Positions 46,422 to 55,127 of a stretch of 64,000 bases of DNA are shown here, piece by piece. A model generated the notes under the pieces. That model was given only the letters and a program-made list of their open reading frames with translations. It ran no database searches and was not told the DNA's origin. The position numbers and the translations under genes are program-made. Every line of letters begins with the position of its first letter. The stretch's first letter is position 1. Source of the DNA: Neisseria macacae ATCC 33926 (lineage in GTDB: Bacteria; Pseudomonadota; Gammaproteobacteria; Burkholderiales; Neisseriaceae); the NCBI RefSeq assembly GCF_022749495.1, contig NZ_CP094241.1:2604001-2668000 (forward strand), in the 5' to 3' direction.

Positions 46422-47393
46422 CTATTCTTTCCCCGCTGCAACGGGTTCGGCCTTTTCAAACGCCGCCTTCAACTGCTCCGCCGCCTGAATCAACTGCCGC
46501 GCGCCGCCCGCGACAATGTAGTTCGCGGCAGGCATGACGATGATTTGCTTGCGCTTCCAAGCGTTCGTGCCGCGTACCAGCGCGTTATCCAACACTTCGA
46601 CAGCCGCCGGCCCTTCCTGTCCGATGGCGGCGGTACGGTCGATGATGAAAATCCAGTCGGGGTTTTTCTCTTTGATGTATTCGAAGGAAACAGGCTGTCC
46701 GTGCCCCTCGTTGCGTAAAGATTCATCCACGGGCGGCAGGCCGATGTCGCCGTGTATCCAGCTTGCCAACCGCGACTGTGTGCCGAAGGCGGACACCTTG
46801 TTGCCCGTAACCGACAGCACCAGCCCGCGCCCTTTGCCTTTGGCGGCTTCGCGCGTTTGGGCGAACAGCGCGTCAATCTGCGCCTTCAATTCCGCCGCGC
46901 GCGCTTCTTTGCCGAAAATCCGCGCCAGGGTTTCCATCTGCTTCTCGCCGCTGGTGCGGATATTGCCGTTGTCCACCGTCAGGTCTATGGTGGTCGCGTT
47001 TTTCGCCAACTGTTCATACGCTTCCGCGCCCGGCCCGCCGGTAATGACAAGCTGCGGATTGTAGCGGTGCAGGGCTTCGTAATCAGGCTCAAACAGCGTC
47101 CCCACCGTTGCCGCCTTGTCAAATGCAGGCTGCAAATAATCCACGCGCACCGGCGCGGTGGTTGCGCCCACGTTCACGCCCAATTCGGTCAGCGTATCCA
47201 ATGCCGCCCAGTCGTACACGGCGACGCGTTCGGGATTCTTCGGCACAACGGCATCGCCCCGCGCGGTCGGCACGGTCAGTGTGGTGGCAGATGTGGCTTG
47301 GGATGCGGCGGATACAGTTTTTTCGGCGGCAGGTTCGGGCGAACAGGCGGACAGCAGCACGGCGCAGGCTGCAAGGCAAAAACTCGGTTTCAC
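46422..47393 (-). CDS. Siderophore ABC-transporter binding lipoprotein
   Basis: A 323-residue periplasmic binding protein of the FatB/FetB (Fe-siderophore) type. It starts at GTG 47393 with AAAGGAA upstream and a signal peptide with lipobox LLSAC before SPEP; a much longer upstream frame crosses a DUS and lacks a signal. Visible: VPKNPERVAVYDWAALDTL, LGVNVGATTAPVRVDYL, LVITGGPGAEAYEQL and the helical connector and closing loop. It delivers an iron complex to an inner-membrane ABC permease, but no permease or ATPase gene is in the window. Divergent from the AraC gene. Confidence 0.9.
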   Translation of the reverse strand: MKPSFCLAACAVLLSACSPEPAAEKTVSAASQATSATTLTVPTARGDAVVPKNPERVAVYDWAALDTLTELGVNVGATTAPVRVDYLQPAFDKAATVGTLFEPDYEALHRYNPQLVITGGPGAEAYEQLAKNATTIDLTVDNGNIRTSGEKQMETLARIFGKEARAAELKAQIDALFAQTREAAKGKGRGLVLSVTGNKVSAFGTQSRLASWIHGDIGLPPVDESLRNEGHGQPVSFEYIKEKNPDWIFIIDRTAAIGQEGPAAVEVLDNALVRGTNAWKRKQIIVMPAANYIVAGGARQLIQAAEQLKAAFEKAEPVAAGKE

Positions 47394-47502
47394 GGTGTGC
47401 GGTTCCTTTGTTGTGCGAATAGGAATGTTTATTATTAAATAAATAATTCGCAGAAACCATGCTGCCGAACGCAAAATTCCCGAAACGGCAAAACAAATTC
47501 CC

Positions 47503-47552
47503 GAAACGGGAAAGGTCGTCTGAAACACGCTTTCAGACGACCTTTCCCGTTT
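47503..47552. terminator. Long DUS inverted repeat between divergent genes
   Basis: GAAACGGGAAAGGTCGTC... pairs with the reverse complement across an 8-base loop, extending the usual DUS pair by nine bases on each side. It is 5' to both genes, so it may act as a regulatory or insulating hairpin rather than a plain terminator. Confidence 0.6.
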
Positions 47553-47629
47553 CAACCAATCCCTGCGCTTGATTATTAGCAATAATTCCTATTTAATCCA
47601 CTTATCAGACAACCCATTCCCATCCGACC

Positions 47630-48586
47630 ATGAACACCGCCGCCATCTACCGCCAGTACCAAACCTATGTCCGCTCCGATAAATCCGGCTGGGCGCTGGA
47701 CGGCTGCTCCGACAGCGCGCTCATGGCGCAGGCAAAACAGCCCGGTTTGCATCTGGAAATGTGCATCAACCGCTTCGACTCAGGCATCACCCTGTCGCGG
47801 ATGCGCGGCAGTGGAACGGGTGCGTTTCCCACCGAAATCCACAATTTCAGCCACAACTGCGCCCTGTTCGTCATGGTGTCGGGGCAGAACCGGTTACAAA
47901 TGGGCGGCAGGGAATACCGCCCGTCTGCCGGCGAAATCTGGCTGGTGCGCGGCGAGTTGGCGGACGTATCCGAAACCCTGCTGCCCGACAACGGCGGCAT
48001 GTGCGCGCTGCATTTGGATTTTTCGCTGGAAAAACTACGCCGCTGGCACGACGAAGGCTTGCTGGACGAACGCCTGTTTTCGCCGCAAACGATAGGCCGA
48101 TTCGCCCTGCAACGGCTGGCGCAAAACGCGGCGGCACTGACGGCGGCGGCCTGCCCACTGCTGCAACGCCCGTTCGAATCGGACGGCTTCGGCCTGCTCG
48201 CCGACGAAGCCGCCGCGCTGGAACTCTCCGCCCGATTATTGCGCTTCACCTTCCGCCGCCACGACAACGGCTACCGCCGCCGGCGCATAGACGAAGCCGC
48301 CGACATCCTGCAAAACGAATTCGCCCGCCCGCTGACCATCGCCGAAATCGCCCGCCGCGTCGGATTGAACGAATGCTACCTGAAACGCTATTTCAAAGCG
48401 CAAACCGGCGAAACCGTCGCCGGACGCCTGCGCCGCCTGCGGCTGGAACACGCGCTCGCCCTCATCGAATCCGGCAGCACCGTCCAAGCCGCCATGCACT
48501 TTTGCGGCTACCGACACGCGGGACGGTTCAACGAAGCATTCAGGCGGCATTACGGATTTTTGCCTTCGGATGCGAAGAAGTGCTGA
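47630..48586 (+). CDS. AraC-family transcription regulator
   Basis: A 318-residue activator or repressor. The N-terminal half is a ligand/dimer domain. The C-terminal AraC domain has two helix-turn-helix units: PLTIAEIARRVGLNECYLKRYFK and the second unit near MHFCGYRHAGRFNEAFRRHYG. In Neisseria such regulators (MpeR type) govern iron-uptake genes. It is divergent from the binding-protein gene, so local control of iron genes is likely but not proven. AT-rich promoter DNA lies at 47410-47460 and 47565-47629. Confidence 0.9.
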   Translation: MNTAAIYRQYQTYVRSDKSGWALDGCSDSALMAQAKQPGLHLEMCINRFDSGITLSRMRGSGTGAFPTEIHNFSHNCALFVMVSGQNRLQMGGREYRPSAGEIWLVRGELADVSETLLPDNGGMCALHLDFSLEKLRRWHDEGLLDERLFSPQTIGRFALQRLAQNAAALTAAACPLLQRPFESDGFGLLADEAAALELSARLLRFTFRRHDNGYRRRRIDEAADILQNEFARPLTIAEIARRVGLNECYLKRYFKAQTGETVAGRLRRLRLEHALALIESGSTVQAAMHFCGYRHAGRFNEAFRRHYGFLPSDAKKC

Positions 48587-48627
48587 TGGGGCCGGCGGCA
48601 TAGATATTTTGATTTGAAACAACCATT

Positions 48628-48668
48628 AAAAAAGGTCGTCTGAAAAAGCAGTTTCAGACGACCTTTTT
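48628..48668. terminator. DUS inverted-repeat, shared by converging genes
   Basis: AAAAGGTCGTCTGAAA pairs with TTTCAGACGACCTTTT between the AraC gene and the S9 peptidase. Confidence 0.85.
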
Positions 48669-48698
48669 TCATTCGCGGCAGCAGTGTCGCTCCCGCCC

Positions 48699-50714
48699 TT
48701 ACTCCAAAAATTCTTTCAAAAACAGCAACACGCAGGCGAGTTCGTCGGCGGATTCGCGTTGCGTGCCGTTGCCGGTATGGCCGCCGCCGTCGGGAGCGTA
48801 GAGCCACGATTGTGCGGAGGTTTCGCGCAATTTGGCGTAGAACTTGAGCGCGTGGGCGGGATGGACGCGGTCGTCGCTGAGGCTGGTGGTAATAAGCGCG
48901 GGCGGGTATGGCACGTCGTCTGAAAGATTGTGATACGGCGACAATTCGCCCAGCCAGCGTTTGCAGACTTCGTATTTCTGCGGGTTGCCGTATTCGTCCG
49001 TCCAGCTTGCGCCGGCGGAGAGCAGCGGATAGCGGATCATGTCGGTCAGCGGCACTTCGCACACCAGCGCGCCTATGCTTTGCGGTTCGCGCACGAAGGC
49101 GGCGGCGGTAATCAGGCCGCCGTTGCTGCCGCCCTGCAAACCGATGTGTTTGGGCGAACTCATGCCGCGTTCGGACAAATCGCGCACGACGGCAAGCAAA
49201 TCATCGACGCTTTTGTGTTTGCTGATTCCCTGCGCCGCCTGATGCCAGCGCGGGCCGAACTCGCCGCCGCCGCGTATGTTCGCCAACACGAAGGCGTTGC
49301 CCTCTTCCAGCCAGTATTTGCCGATGCTGCCCAGATAATGCGGCAGCTCGGGTACGCCGAAACCGCCGTAGGCATAAACCAGCGTCGGCGTGTCAGGCGC
49401 GGCGTTTTTGCCAACGTGGAAATAAGGGATGCGCTCGCCGTCGGACGAAGCCGCCCAAAACTGCCGCACTTCGATGCCGTCTGAAACAAACTGCTGCGGC
49501 TGGCGGCGCATGACGGTCAGTTCCATCACGTTCAAATCCAGCGCAAACAGCGTCAGCGGCGTGGTGAAATCGCTGGTGGCAAGGTAAACCACATCGCCGC
49601 CCCAAGGCTGGTCGGTCATTTCCAACGCGCCCGAAGGCAGGCGCGGCAGTTCAGCCTCCTGCCATTTGCCGTCGGCAAACCGCCACGCTTTCAGACGACC
49701 CTGTACGTTTTCCAGCAGGCTCGCCACCACAAAACGTTTGGTCGTTTCCACGCTTTCCAATGCCTGCGTTTCATCGGGCGCAAACAAAAGCTGCGCCGCC
49801 CCGAGTTCGCCCCGATTCAGCTTCACCGCCACCAGCGCGCCGCTCGGATAGCTTCGGTTCGCGCGGTGCCAGTCCTTGCGCAGCGTCAGCAAAAGATGCC
49901 CCGCCAGATAGCCGACCACGTCGCAATCGGCGGGCAGGTTCAACGGTTTCGCCTCGCCTTCGGACGACACCTGCAAATACGTCTTGGTGTAAAAACCGTC
50001 CGACGCTTCAATCAAATCAATCGGCGAACCCTGCGGATCAAGGTAACGCCACGCGTTCACCATCATCCCGTCTTCGCCGATTTGATACACAGGCAGGCTT
50101 TCCTCGAAACTCTTGCCGCGCTCCACCAGCCATACCTCGCGCGGATAGCCCGATTCGGTCAACTGCCGCTCGTCCCAAGCCGGACACACCCACACGCTGT
50201 TTTCATCGCGCCACGACACATGGTTTTTCCCCGCCGGAAAATGAAAGCCGCCCTCGACCAACTCGCCCGCCTCCAAATCCACTTCCAGCGTATAAGCCGT
50301 ATCGCCGCCCGACTTGCTTAAAGTTAACAGCGCGCGGTTGGGCTGCTCCACCAAGTGCGACACCCCGCCCAAATACACATCATCGCCGAGCAGCTCGTCG
50401 AAATCCGCCACCGAAAACAGGATTTTCCACTCGGGATAGCCCGAACGGTAGGTCGCCGCCGTACACACGCGGTACACGCCCTTCGGATACTCCGCGTCCT
50501 GATGGAAATGGTACATCCGCGCGCGGTGTTCCTGACAAAACGGAATCTGCCGCGTGTCCTGCATCTGCGCCAAAATCCCGTCCGACAGCGCGCGCGCTTT
50601 ATCGTTTTCCAAAAAACGCGCGCGCGTTTCGGCATGTGCTTCAGCGGCAAAGTTTTGCGTTTCGGGGGCGTCGAGGTTTTCGAAATGGAGATAGGAATCG
50701 GGGTAGGATTTCAT
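48699..50714 (-). CDS. Prolyl oligopeptidase family (S9A) serine peptidase
   Basis: A 671-residue protein of the prolyl oligopeptidase fold. The first two thirds form the beta-propeller; the last third is the alpha/beta-hydrolase catalytic domain: YAYGGFGVPELP, NIRGGGEFG, the nucleophile GLQGGSNGGLITAAA (Ser near residue 527), the acid in SLSDDRVHP, and His in DGGGHTGNG. These enzymes cut short peptides after Pro. No signal peptide, so cytoplasmic. It stands alone with DUS hairpins around. Confidence 0.93.
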   Translation of the reverse strand: MKSYPDSYLHFENLDAPETQNFAAEAHAETRARFLENDKARALSDGILAQMQDTRQIPFCQEHRARMYHFHQDAEYPKGVYRVCTAATYRSGYPEWKILFSVADFDELLGDDVYLGGVSHLVEQPNRALLTLSKSGGDTAYTLEVDLEAGELVEGGFHFPAGKNHVSWRDENSVWVCPAWDERQLTESGYPREVWLVERGKSFEESLPVYQIGEDGMMVNAWRYLDPQGSPIDLIEASDGFYTKTYLQVSSEGEAKPLNLPADCDVVGYLAGHLLLTLRKDWHRANRSYPSGALVAVKLNRGELGAAQLLFAPDETQALESVETTKRFVVASLLENVQGRLKAWRFADGKWQEAELPRLPSGALEMTDQPWGGDVVYLATSDFTTPLTLFALDLNVMELTVMRRQPQQFVSDGIEVRQFWAASSDGERIPYFHVGKNAAPDTPTLVYAYGGFGVPELPHYLGSIGKYWLEEGNAFVLANIRGGGEFGPRWHQAAQGISKHKSVDDLLAVVRDLSERGMSSPKHIGLQGGSNGGLITAAAFVREPQSIGALVCEVPLTDMIRYPLLSAGASWTDEYGNPQKYEVCKRWLGELSPYHNLSDDVPYPPALITTSLSDDRVHPAHALKFYAKLRETSAQSWLYAPDGGGHTGNGTQRESADELACVLLFLKEFLE

Positions 50715-50779
50715 AGAAGGGAGGTCGTCTGAAAATAACGAAAGCGGGAATTATAACGGGAAAGCCTTGCAGACAGATG

Positions 50780-50826
50780 AAAAGGTCGTCTGAAAGCCGA
50801 CGATATCAGCTTTCAGACGACCTTTT
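50780..50826. terminator. DUS inverted-repeat terminator of dnaJ
   Basis: AAAAGGTCGTCTGAAAGC pairs with GCTTTCAGACGACCTTTT between the dnaJ stop (minus strand) and the S9 gene start. Confidence 0.85.
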
Positions 50827-50844
50827 ACTGTTTTCAAACCCGAA

Positions 50845-51978
50845 TCAGTCAAACAGTTCGCCCACTTTGTCCCAGAACGATTTTTTGCGCGGGGTTTGGC
50901 TGCGGTCGAGGCCGGTGGAGATTTTTTCGAACTCTTCCAGCAACTCTTTCTGGCGGTCGGTCAGGTTGACCGGCGTTTCCACCACAACGTGGCAGTACAA
51001 ATCGCCCGTCGCGCTGGAGCGCAGGGATTTGATGCCTTTGCCTTTAACGCGCATACGGCGGCCGGTTTGCGTTTCTTTCGGGATGCTCAGTTTGACTTTG
51101 CCGTCCAAGGTCGGGACTTCGACTTCGCCGCCCAAGGCTGCGACGGCGAAGCTGATGGGCAGCTCGCAATGTAAATCCAAGCCGTTGCGCTCGAAGATTT
51201 TGTGTTCTTTGACGCGGACGTTGACGTACAAATCGCCTGCGGGCGCGCCGTGCGTACCCGGTTCGCCTTCGCCGCTCAAGCGGATGCGTTGACCGTCGTC
51301 GATGCCGGCGGGAATGTTGACTTCAACGGTTTTGCTGGTTTTGGTGCGGCCTTCGCCACGGCATTTGACGCACGGATCTTTGATTTCCTTGCCTGTGCCG
51401 TGGCAGGTCGGACAAGTCTGCTGCATTTGGAAAATGGCTTGGCGGACGTGTACCGTACCGGAGCCGTGACAGGTCGAACAAGTCGATGCGGACGTGCCGG
51501 GTTTTGCGCCGCTGCCGTGGCAGACATCGCATTCTTCGTAGGTCGGGATGTTGATGCGTTTTTTGATGCCTTTGGCGGCATCTTCCAACGTGATTTCGAC
51601 GCCGACCTGCAAATCCGCGCCTTGATAGTTTTGCTGACGGCCACCGCCACCTCCGCCGAACATTTGGCTGAAGATGTCGGAAAAATCGAAGCCCTGCGCG
51701 CCGCCGAATCCGCCAAAACCGCCGAATCCGCCTGCGCCGCCGCCCATACCCTGCTCAAACGCGGCATGGCCGTATTGGTCGTACATGGCGCGTTTTTCTT
51801 TGTCGGACAAGGTGTCGTAGGCTTTTTGAACTTCTTTAAATTTCTCTTCCGCTTCTTTATTGTCGGGATTGCGGTCGGGGTGGTATTTCATCGCCAGCTT
51901 GCGGTAGGCTTTTTTGATTTCGTCGTCGCTCGCACCGCGCGCCACGCCGAGTGTTGCATAAAAATCTTGGTTGCTCAT
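50845..51978 (-). CDS. dnaJ: Chaperone protein DnaJ
   Basis: A 377-residue Hsp40 co-chaperone that loads substrates on DnaK. The J-domain holds KYHPDRNP; the Gly/Phe-rich linker GGGAGGFGGFGG follows; then four zinc-binding repeats (CDVCHGSG, CSTCHGSG, CPTCHGTG, CVKCRGEG) and the C-terminal substrate-binding region. Full length and typical. dnaK is not in the window. Confidence 0.98.
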   Translation of the reverse strand: MSNQDFYATLGVARGASDDEIKKAYRKLAMKYHPDRNPDNKEAEEKFKEVQKAYDTLSDKEKRAMYDQYGHAAFEQGMGGGAGGFGGFGGFGGAQGFDFSDIFSQMFGGGGGGRQQNYQGADLQVGVEITLEDAAKGIKKRINIPTYEECDVCHGSGAKPGTSASTCSTCHGSGTVHVRQAIFQMQQTCPTCHGTGKEIKDPCVKCRGEGRTKTSKTVEVNIPAGIDDGQRIRLSGEGEPGTHGAPAGDLYVNVRVKEHKIFERNGLDLHCELPISFAVAALGGEVEVPTLDGKVKLSIPKETQTGRRMRVKGKGIKSLRSSATGDLYCHVVVETPVNLTDRQKELLEEFEKISTGLDRSQTPRKKSFWDKVGELFD

Positions 51979-52058
51979 GATAGTGATGGTTGTTGATATG
52001 TGTAAAAACTAGGCTGGATATATGGGTGGGGCTGCAAAAACTCAAGAGTCTGAATGCG

Positions 52059-52097
52059 AGGTCGTCTGAAAAATACCGTTCTGTTTTCAGACGACCT
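52059..52097. terminator. DUS hairpin between divergent genes
   Basis: AGGTCGTCTGAAAA pairs with TTTTCAGACGACCT in the dnaJ-leuS gap; it precedes both genes, so its role may be uptake rather than termination. Confidence 0.7.
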
Positions 52098-52122
52098 TTG
52101 TCAAACCGACCTAACGACAACC

Positions 52123-52131
52123 TGCTATAAT
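52123..52131 (+). promoter_or_regulatory. Extended -10 promoter of leuS
   Basis: TGCTATAAT matches an extended -10 box, about 40 bases before the leuS start. No close -35 box is seen. Confidence 0.6.
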
Positions 52132-52172
52132 CCATCCTTTATTTTTCCTAACGTTTTCAAGCGAAAAACAGA

Positions 52173-54989
52173 ATGACCATGCAAGAACATTACCAGCCCG
52201 CCGCCATCGAGCCTGCGGCGCAGAAAAAATGGGACGACGCCCGTATTTTCAACGTCTCCGAAGACGCTTCCAAACCCAAATACTACTGCCTCTCCATGTT
52301 TCCCTACCCCAGCGGCAAGCTGCACATGGGGCATGTGCGCAACTACACCATCGGCGACGTATTAAGCCGCTTCAAACGCTTAAACGGCTTCAACGTCATG
52401 CAGCCTATGGGTTGGGACGCGTTCGGTATGCCTGCGGAAAACGCGGCGATGAAAAACAACGTCGCCCCCGCCGCTTGGACCTACGACAACATCGAATACA
52501 TGAAAACCCAGCTCAAAAGCCTGGGTTTTGCGATTGACTGGGAGCGCGAAGTCGCTACCTGCAAACCCGAATACTACCGCTGGGAACAATGGCTGTTTAC
52601 CAAGCTGTTTGAAAAAGGCATCGTGTACCGCAAAAACGGCACGGTAAACTGGGACCCGGTCGACCAAACCGTTCTTGCCAACGAGCAAGTCATCGACGGA
52701 CGCGGCTGGCGTTCGGGCGCGTTGATCGAAAAACGCGAAATCCCGATGTATTACTTCAAAATCACGGATTACGCCGAAGAGCTGCTCAACGATTTGGATA
52801 AGCTGGAACACTGGCCGGAACAAGTCAAAACCATGCAGCGCAACTGGATCGGCAAATCACGCGGTATGACCGTGCGCTTTGCCGTTTCAGACGACAGCAA
52901 GCAAGGCTTGGAAGGCGATTACGCAAAATTTCTGCAAGTTTATACCACCCGTCCCGACACGTTGATGGGCGCGACTTATGTCGCCGTTGCCGCCGAGCAT
53001 CCGCTGGCAACCGCCGCAGCCGCCGACAAACCCGAATTGCAGGCATTTATCGCCGAATGCAAAGCCGGTTCGGTTGCCGAAGCCGATATGGCGACGATGG
53101 AGAAAAAAGGCGTGCCGACCGGCCGCTACGTCGTCAACCCGCTCAACGGCGACAAGCTGGAAGTGTGGATTGCCAACTATGTATTGTGGGGCTACGGCGA
53201 CGGCGCAGTGATGGCGGTGCCGGCGCACGACGAACGCGATTTCGAGTTCGCGTGCAAATATGGTTTGCCGATTAAATGGGTTGTCAGCAATAAAGTGATT
53301 GATGGCGCGGTAGCACGATTACAAAAAATTGCGGCTAAAAATAACTTACCGTTTGATATTGAATATATTTTTGATTATTCAAAGAATCCAACGCAACGTT
53401 TTGCAGATAGAGTATTAGAACAAGTCAATAAGGCAGGCCTTGACGATGAACCGTATTTGAGTGAAATCTTCGGGGCATTGGAAACCATCAGATTAAATTG
53501 GAATATGCAGTTCCAAAACAATGAAGATAACTTCCTAGTAAACAGCAACGAATTCAACGGCATGAATTTTCAGACGGCCTTTGACGCCATCGCCGCCAAA
53601 CTGCAAAGCCAAGACGCGGGCGAACCGAAAACCCAATACCGCCTGCGCGACTGGGGCATTTCGCGCCAACGCTACTGGGGCTGCCCGATTCCCATCGTCC
53701 ATTGCGAAAAATGTGGCGACGTACCCGTCCCAGCCGACCAACTGCCCGTCGTTTTGCCTGAAAACGTCGTACCCGACGGCATGGGTTCGCCTTTGGCAAA
53801 AATGCCCGAATTTTACGAAACCACCTGCCCATGCTGCGGCGAGGCGGCGAAACGCGAAACCGACACCATGGACACCTTCATGGAATCGAGCTGGTATTTC
53901 TTCCGTTACATGTCGCCCAAGTTCGCAGAAGGCATGGTATCGACTGAAGCCGCGAAATACTGGGGCGCGGTCGACCAATACATCGGCGGTATCGAACATG
54001 CGATTCTGCACCTCTTATACGCGCGCTTCTTCACCAAACTGATGCGCGACGAAGGCTTGGTCAGCGTGGACGAACCGTTCGAACGCCTGCTCACGCAAGG
54101 CATGGTTGTCTGCGAAACCTACTACCGCGAAAACGACAAAGGCGGCAAAGACTGGATCAACCCCGCCGATGTCGAGCTGACCTTTGACGACAAAGGCCGC
54201 CCCGTTTCCGCCGTCCTCAAAGCCGACGGACTGCCCGTCGTCATCAGCGGCACGGAAAAAATGTCCAAGTCCAAAAATAACGGCGTCGATCCGCAAGAAC
54301 TGATTAACGCCTACGGCGCGGACACCGCCCGTCTGTTCATGATGTTCGCCGCACCGCCCGAACAGTCCCTCGAATGGAGCGACAGCGGCGTCGAAGGCGC
54401 GCACCGCTTCCTGCGCCGCCTGTGGCGCACCGTTTACGAATACCTGAAACAAGGCGGCGCGGTCAAAGCGTTTGCAGGCAACCAAGACGGTTTGTCCAAA
54501 GAACTCAAAGACCTGCGCCACAAACTGCACGCCACCACCGCCAAAGTCAGCGACGACTACGGCCGCCGCCAGCAGTTCAACACCGCCATCGCCGCCGTGA
54601 TGGAACTGCTCAACCAATACGACAAAACCGACACCGGCAGCGAACAAGGCCGCGCCGTCGCCCAAGAAGTATTGGAAACCGCCGTACGCCTGTTGTGGCC
54701 CATCGTGCCGCACATTTGCGAAACCCTGTGGAGCGAATTGAACGGCGCTAAACTGTGGAAAGCAGGCTGGCCGACAGTCGATGAAGCCGCCTTGGTCAAA
54801 TCCGAAATCGAAGTCATGGTTCAAGTCAACGGCAAACTGCGCGGCAAAATCACCGTCGCCGCCGACGCATCCAAAGCCGACCTCGAATCCGCCGCACTCG
54901 CCACCGAAGGCGCGGTGAAATTCATGGAAGGCAAACCTGCGAAGAAAATCATCGTCGTACCGGGCAGACTGGTGAACATCGTAGTGTAA
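52173..54989 (+). CDS. leuS: Leucyl-tRNA synthetase with an expanded editing-region insert
   Basis: A 938-residue class I synthetase that loads leucine on its tRNA and edits mischarged products. The HIGH-type motif PYPSGKLHMGHVRN is near residue 45, and the KMSKS motif GTEKMSKSKNNGVDP is intact. The CP1 editing domain is present (TTRPDTLMGATYV, VPAHDERDFEFA). Between KYGLPIKW and VNSNEFNG (about residues 365-457) the protein has some 60 residues more than the 870-880 expected, encoded by an AT-rich segment unlike the rest of the gene. The frame is open throughout, so the protein is probably made. The reverse AG-dialect uptake word lies in frame at 53569-53580. Confidence 0.94.
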   Translation: MTMQEHYQPAAIEPAAQKKWDDARIFNVSEDASKPKYYCLSMFPYPSGKLHMGHVRNYTIGDVLSRFKRLNGFNVMQPMGWDAFGMPAENAAMKNNVAPAAWTYDNIEYMKTQLKSLGFAIDWEREVATCKPEYYRWEQWLFTKLFEKGIVYRKNGTVNWDPVDQTVLANEQVIDGRGWRSGALIEKREIPMYYFKITDYAEELLNDLDKLEHWPEQVKTMQRNWIGKSRGMTVRFAVSDDSKQGLEGDYAKFLQVYTTRPDTLMGATYVAVAAEHPLATAAAADKPELQAFIAECKAGSVAEADMATMEKKGVPTGRYVVNPLNGDKLEVWIANYVLWGYGDGAVMAVPAHDERDFEFACKYGLPIKWVVSNKVIDGAVARLQKIAAKNNLPFDIEYIFDYSKNPTQRFADRVLEQVNKAGLDDEPYLSEIFGALETIRLNWNMQFQNNEDNFLVNSNEFNGMNFQTAFDAIAAKLQSQDAGEPKTQYRLRDWGISRQRYWGCPIPIVHCEKCGDVPVPADQLPVVLPENVVPDGMGSPLAKMPEFYETTCPCCGEAAKRETDTMDTFMESSWYFFRYMSPKFAEGMVSTEAAKYWGAVDQYIGGIEHAILHLLYARFFTKLMRDEGLVSVDEPFERLLTQGMVVCETYYRENDKGGKDWINPADVELTFDDKGRPVSAVLKADGLPVVISGTEKMSKSKNNGVDPQELINAYGADTARLFMMFAAPPEQSLEWSDSGVEGAHRFLRRLWRTVYEYLKQGGAVKAFAGNQDGLSKELKDLRHKLHATTAKVSDDYGRRQQFNTAIAAVMELLNQYDKTDTGSEQGRAVAQEVLETAVRLLWPIVPHICETLWSELNGAKLWKAGWPTVDEAALVKSEIEVMVQVNGKLRGKITVAADASKADLESAALATEGAVKFMEGKPAKKIIVVPGRLVNIVV
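53275..53545 (+). other. AT-rich mosaic segment within leuS
   Basis: The GC content drops sharply here relative to flanking leuS, and the encoded text (KVIDGAVARLQKIAAKNN, RFADRVLEQVNKAGLDD, LNWNMQFQNNEDN) replaces the short linker expected between two editing-domain parts. The right edge rejoins normal LeuRS at VNSNEFNG, 25 bases before an uptake word. Confidence 0.7.
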
Positions 54990-55016
54990 AGCCGATCGGC
55001 ATTGATTGCTGTAATT

Positions 55017-55066
55017 AAAAAAGGTCGTCTGAAAACTTGGAAACAGGGTTTTCAGACGACCTTTTT
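55017..55066 (+). terminator. DUS inverted-repeat terminator of leuS
   Basis: AAAAAGGTCGTCTGAAAAC pairs with GTTTTCAGACGACCTTTTT, the standard pair after leuS. Confidence 0.88.
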
Positions 55067-55127
55067 AAGGTAGATTGGGTTGTCTACATTACAGACCTCA
55101 AATAACTTAAATCTCAAAATCCAAAAC

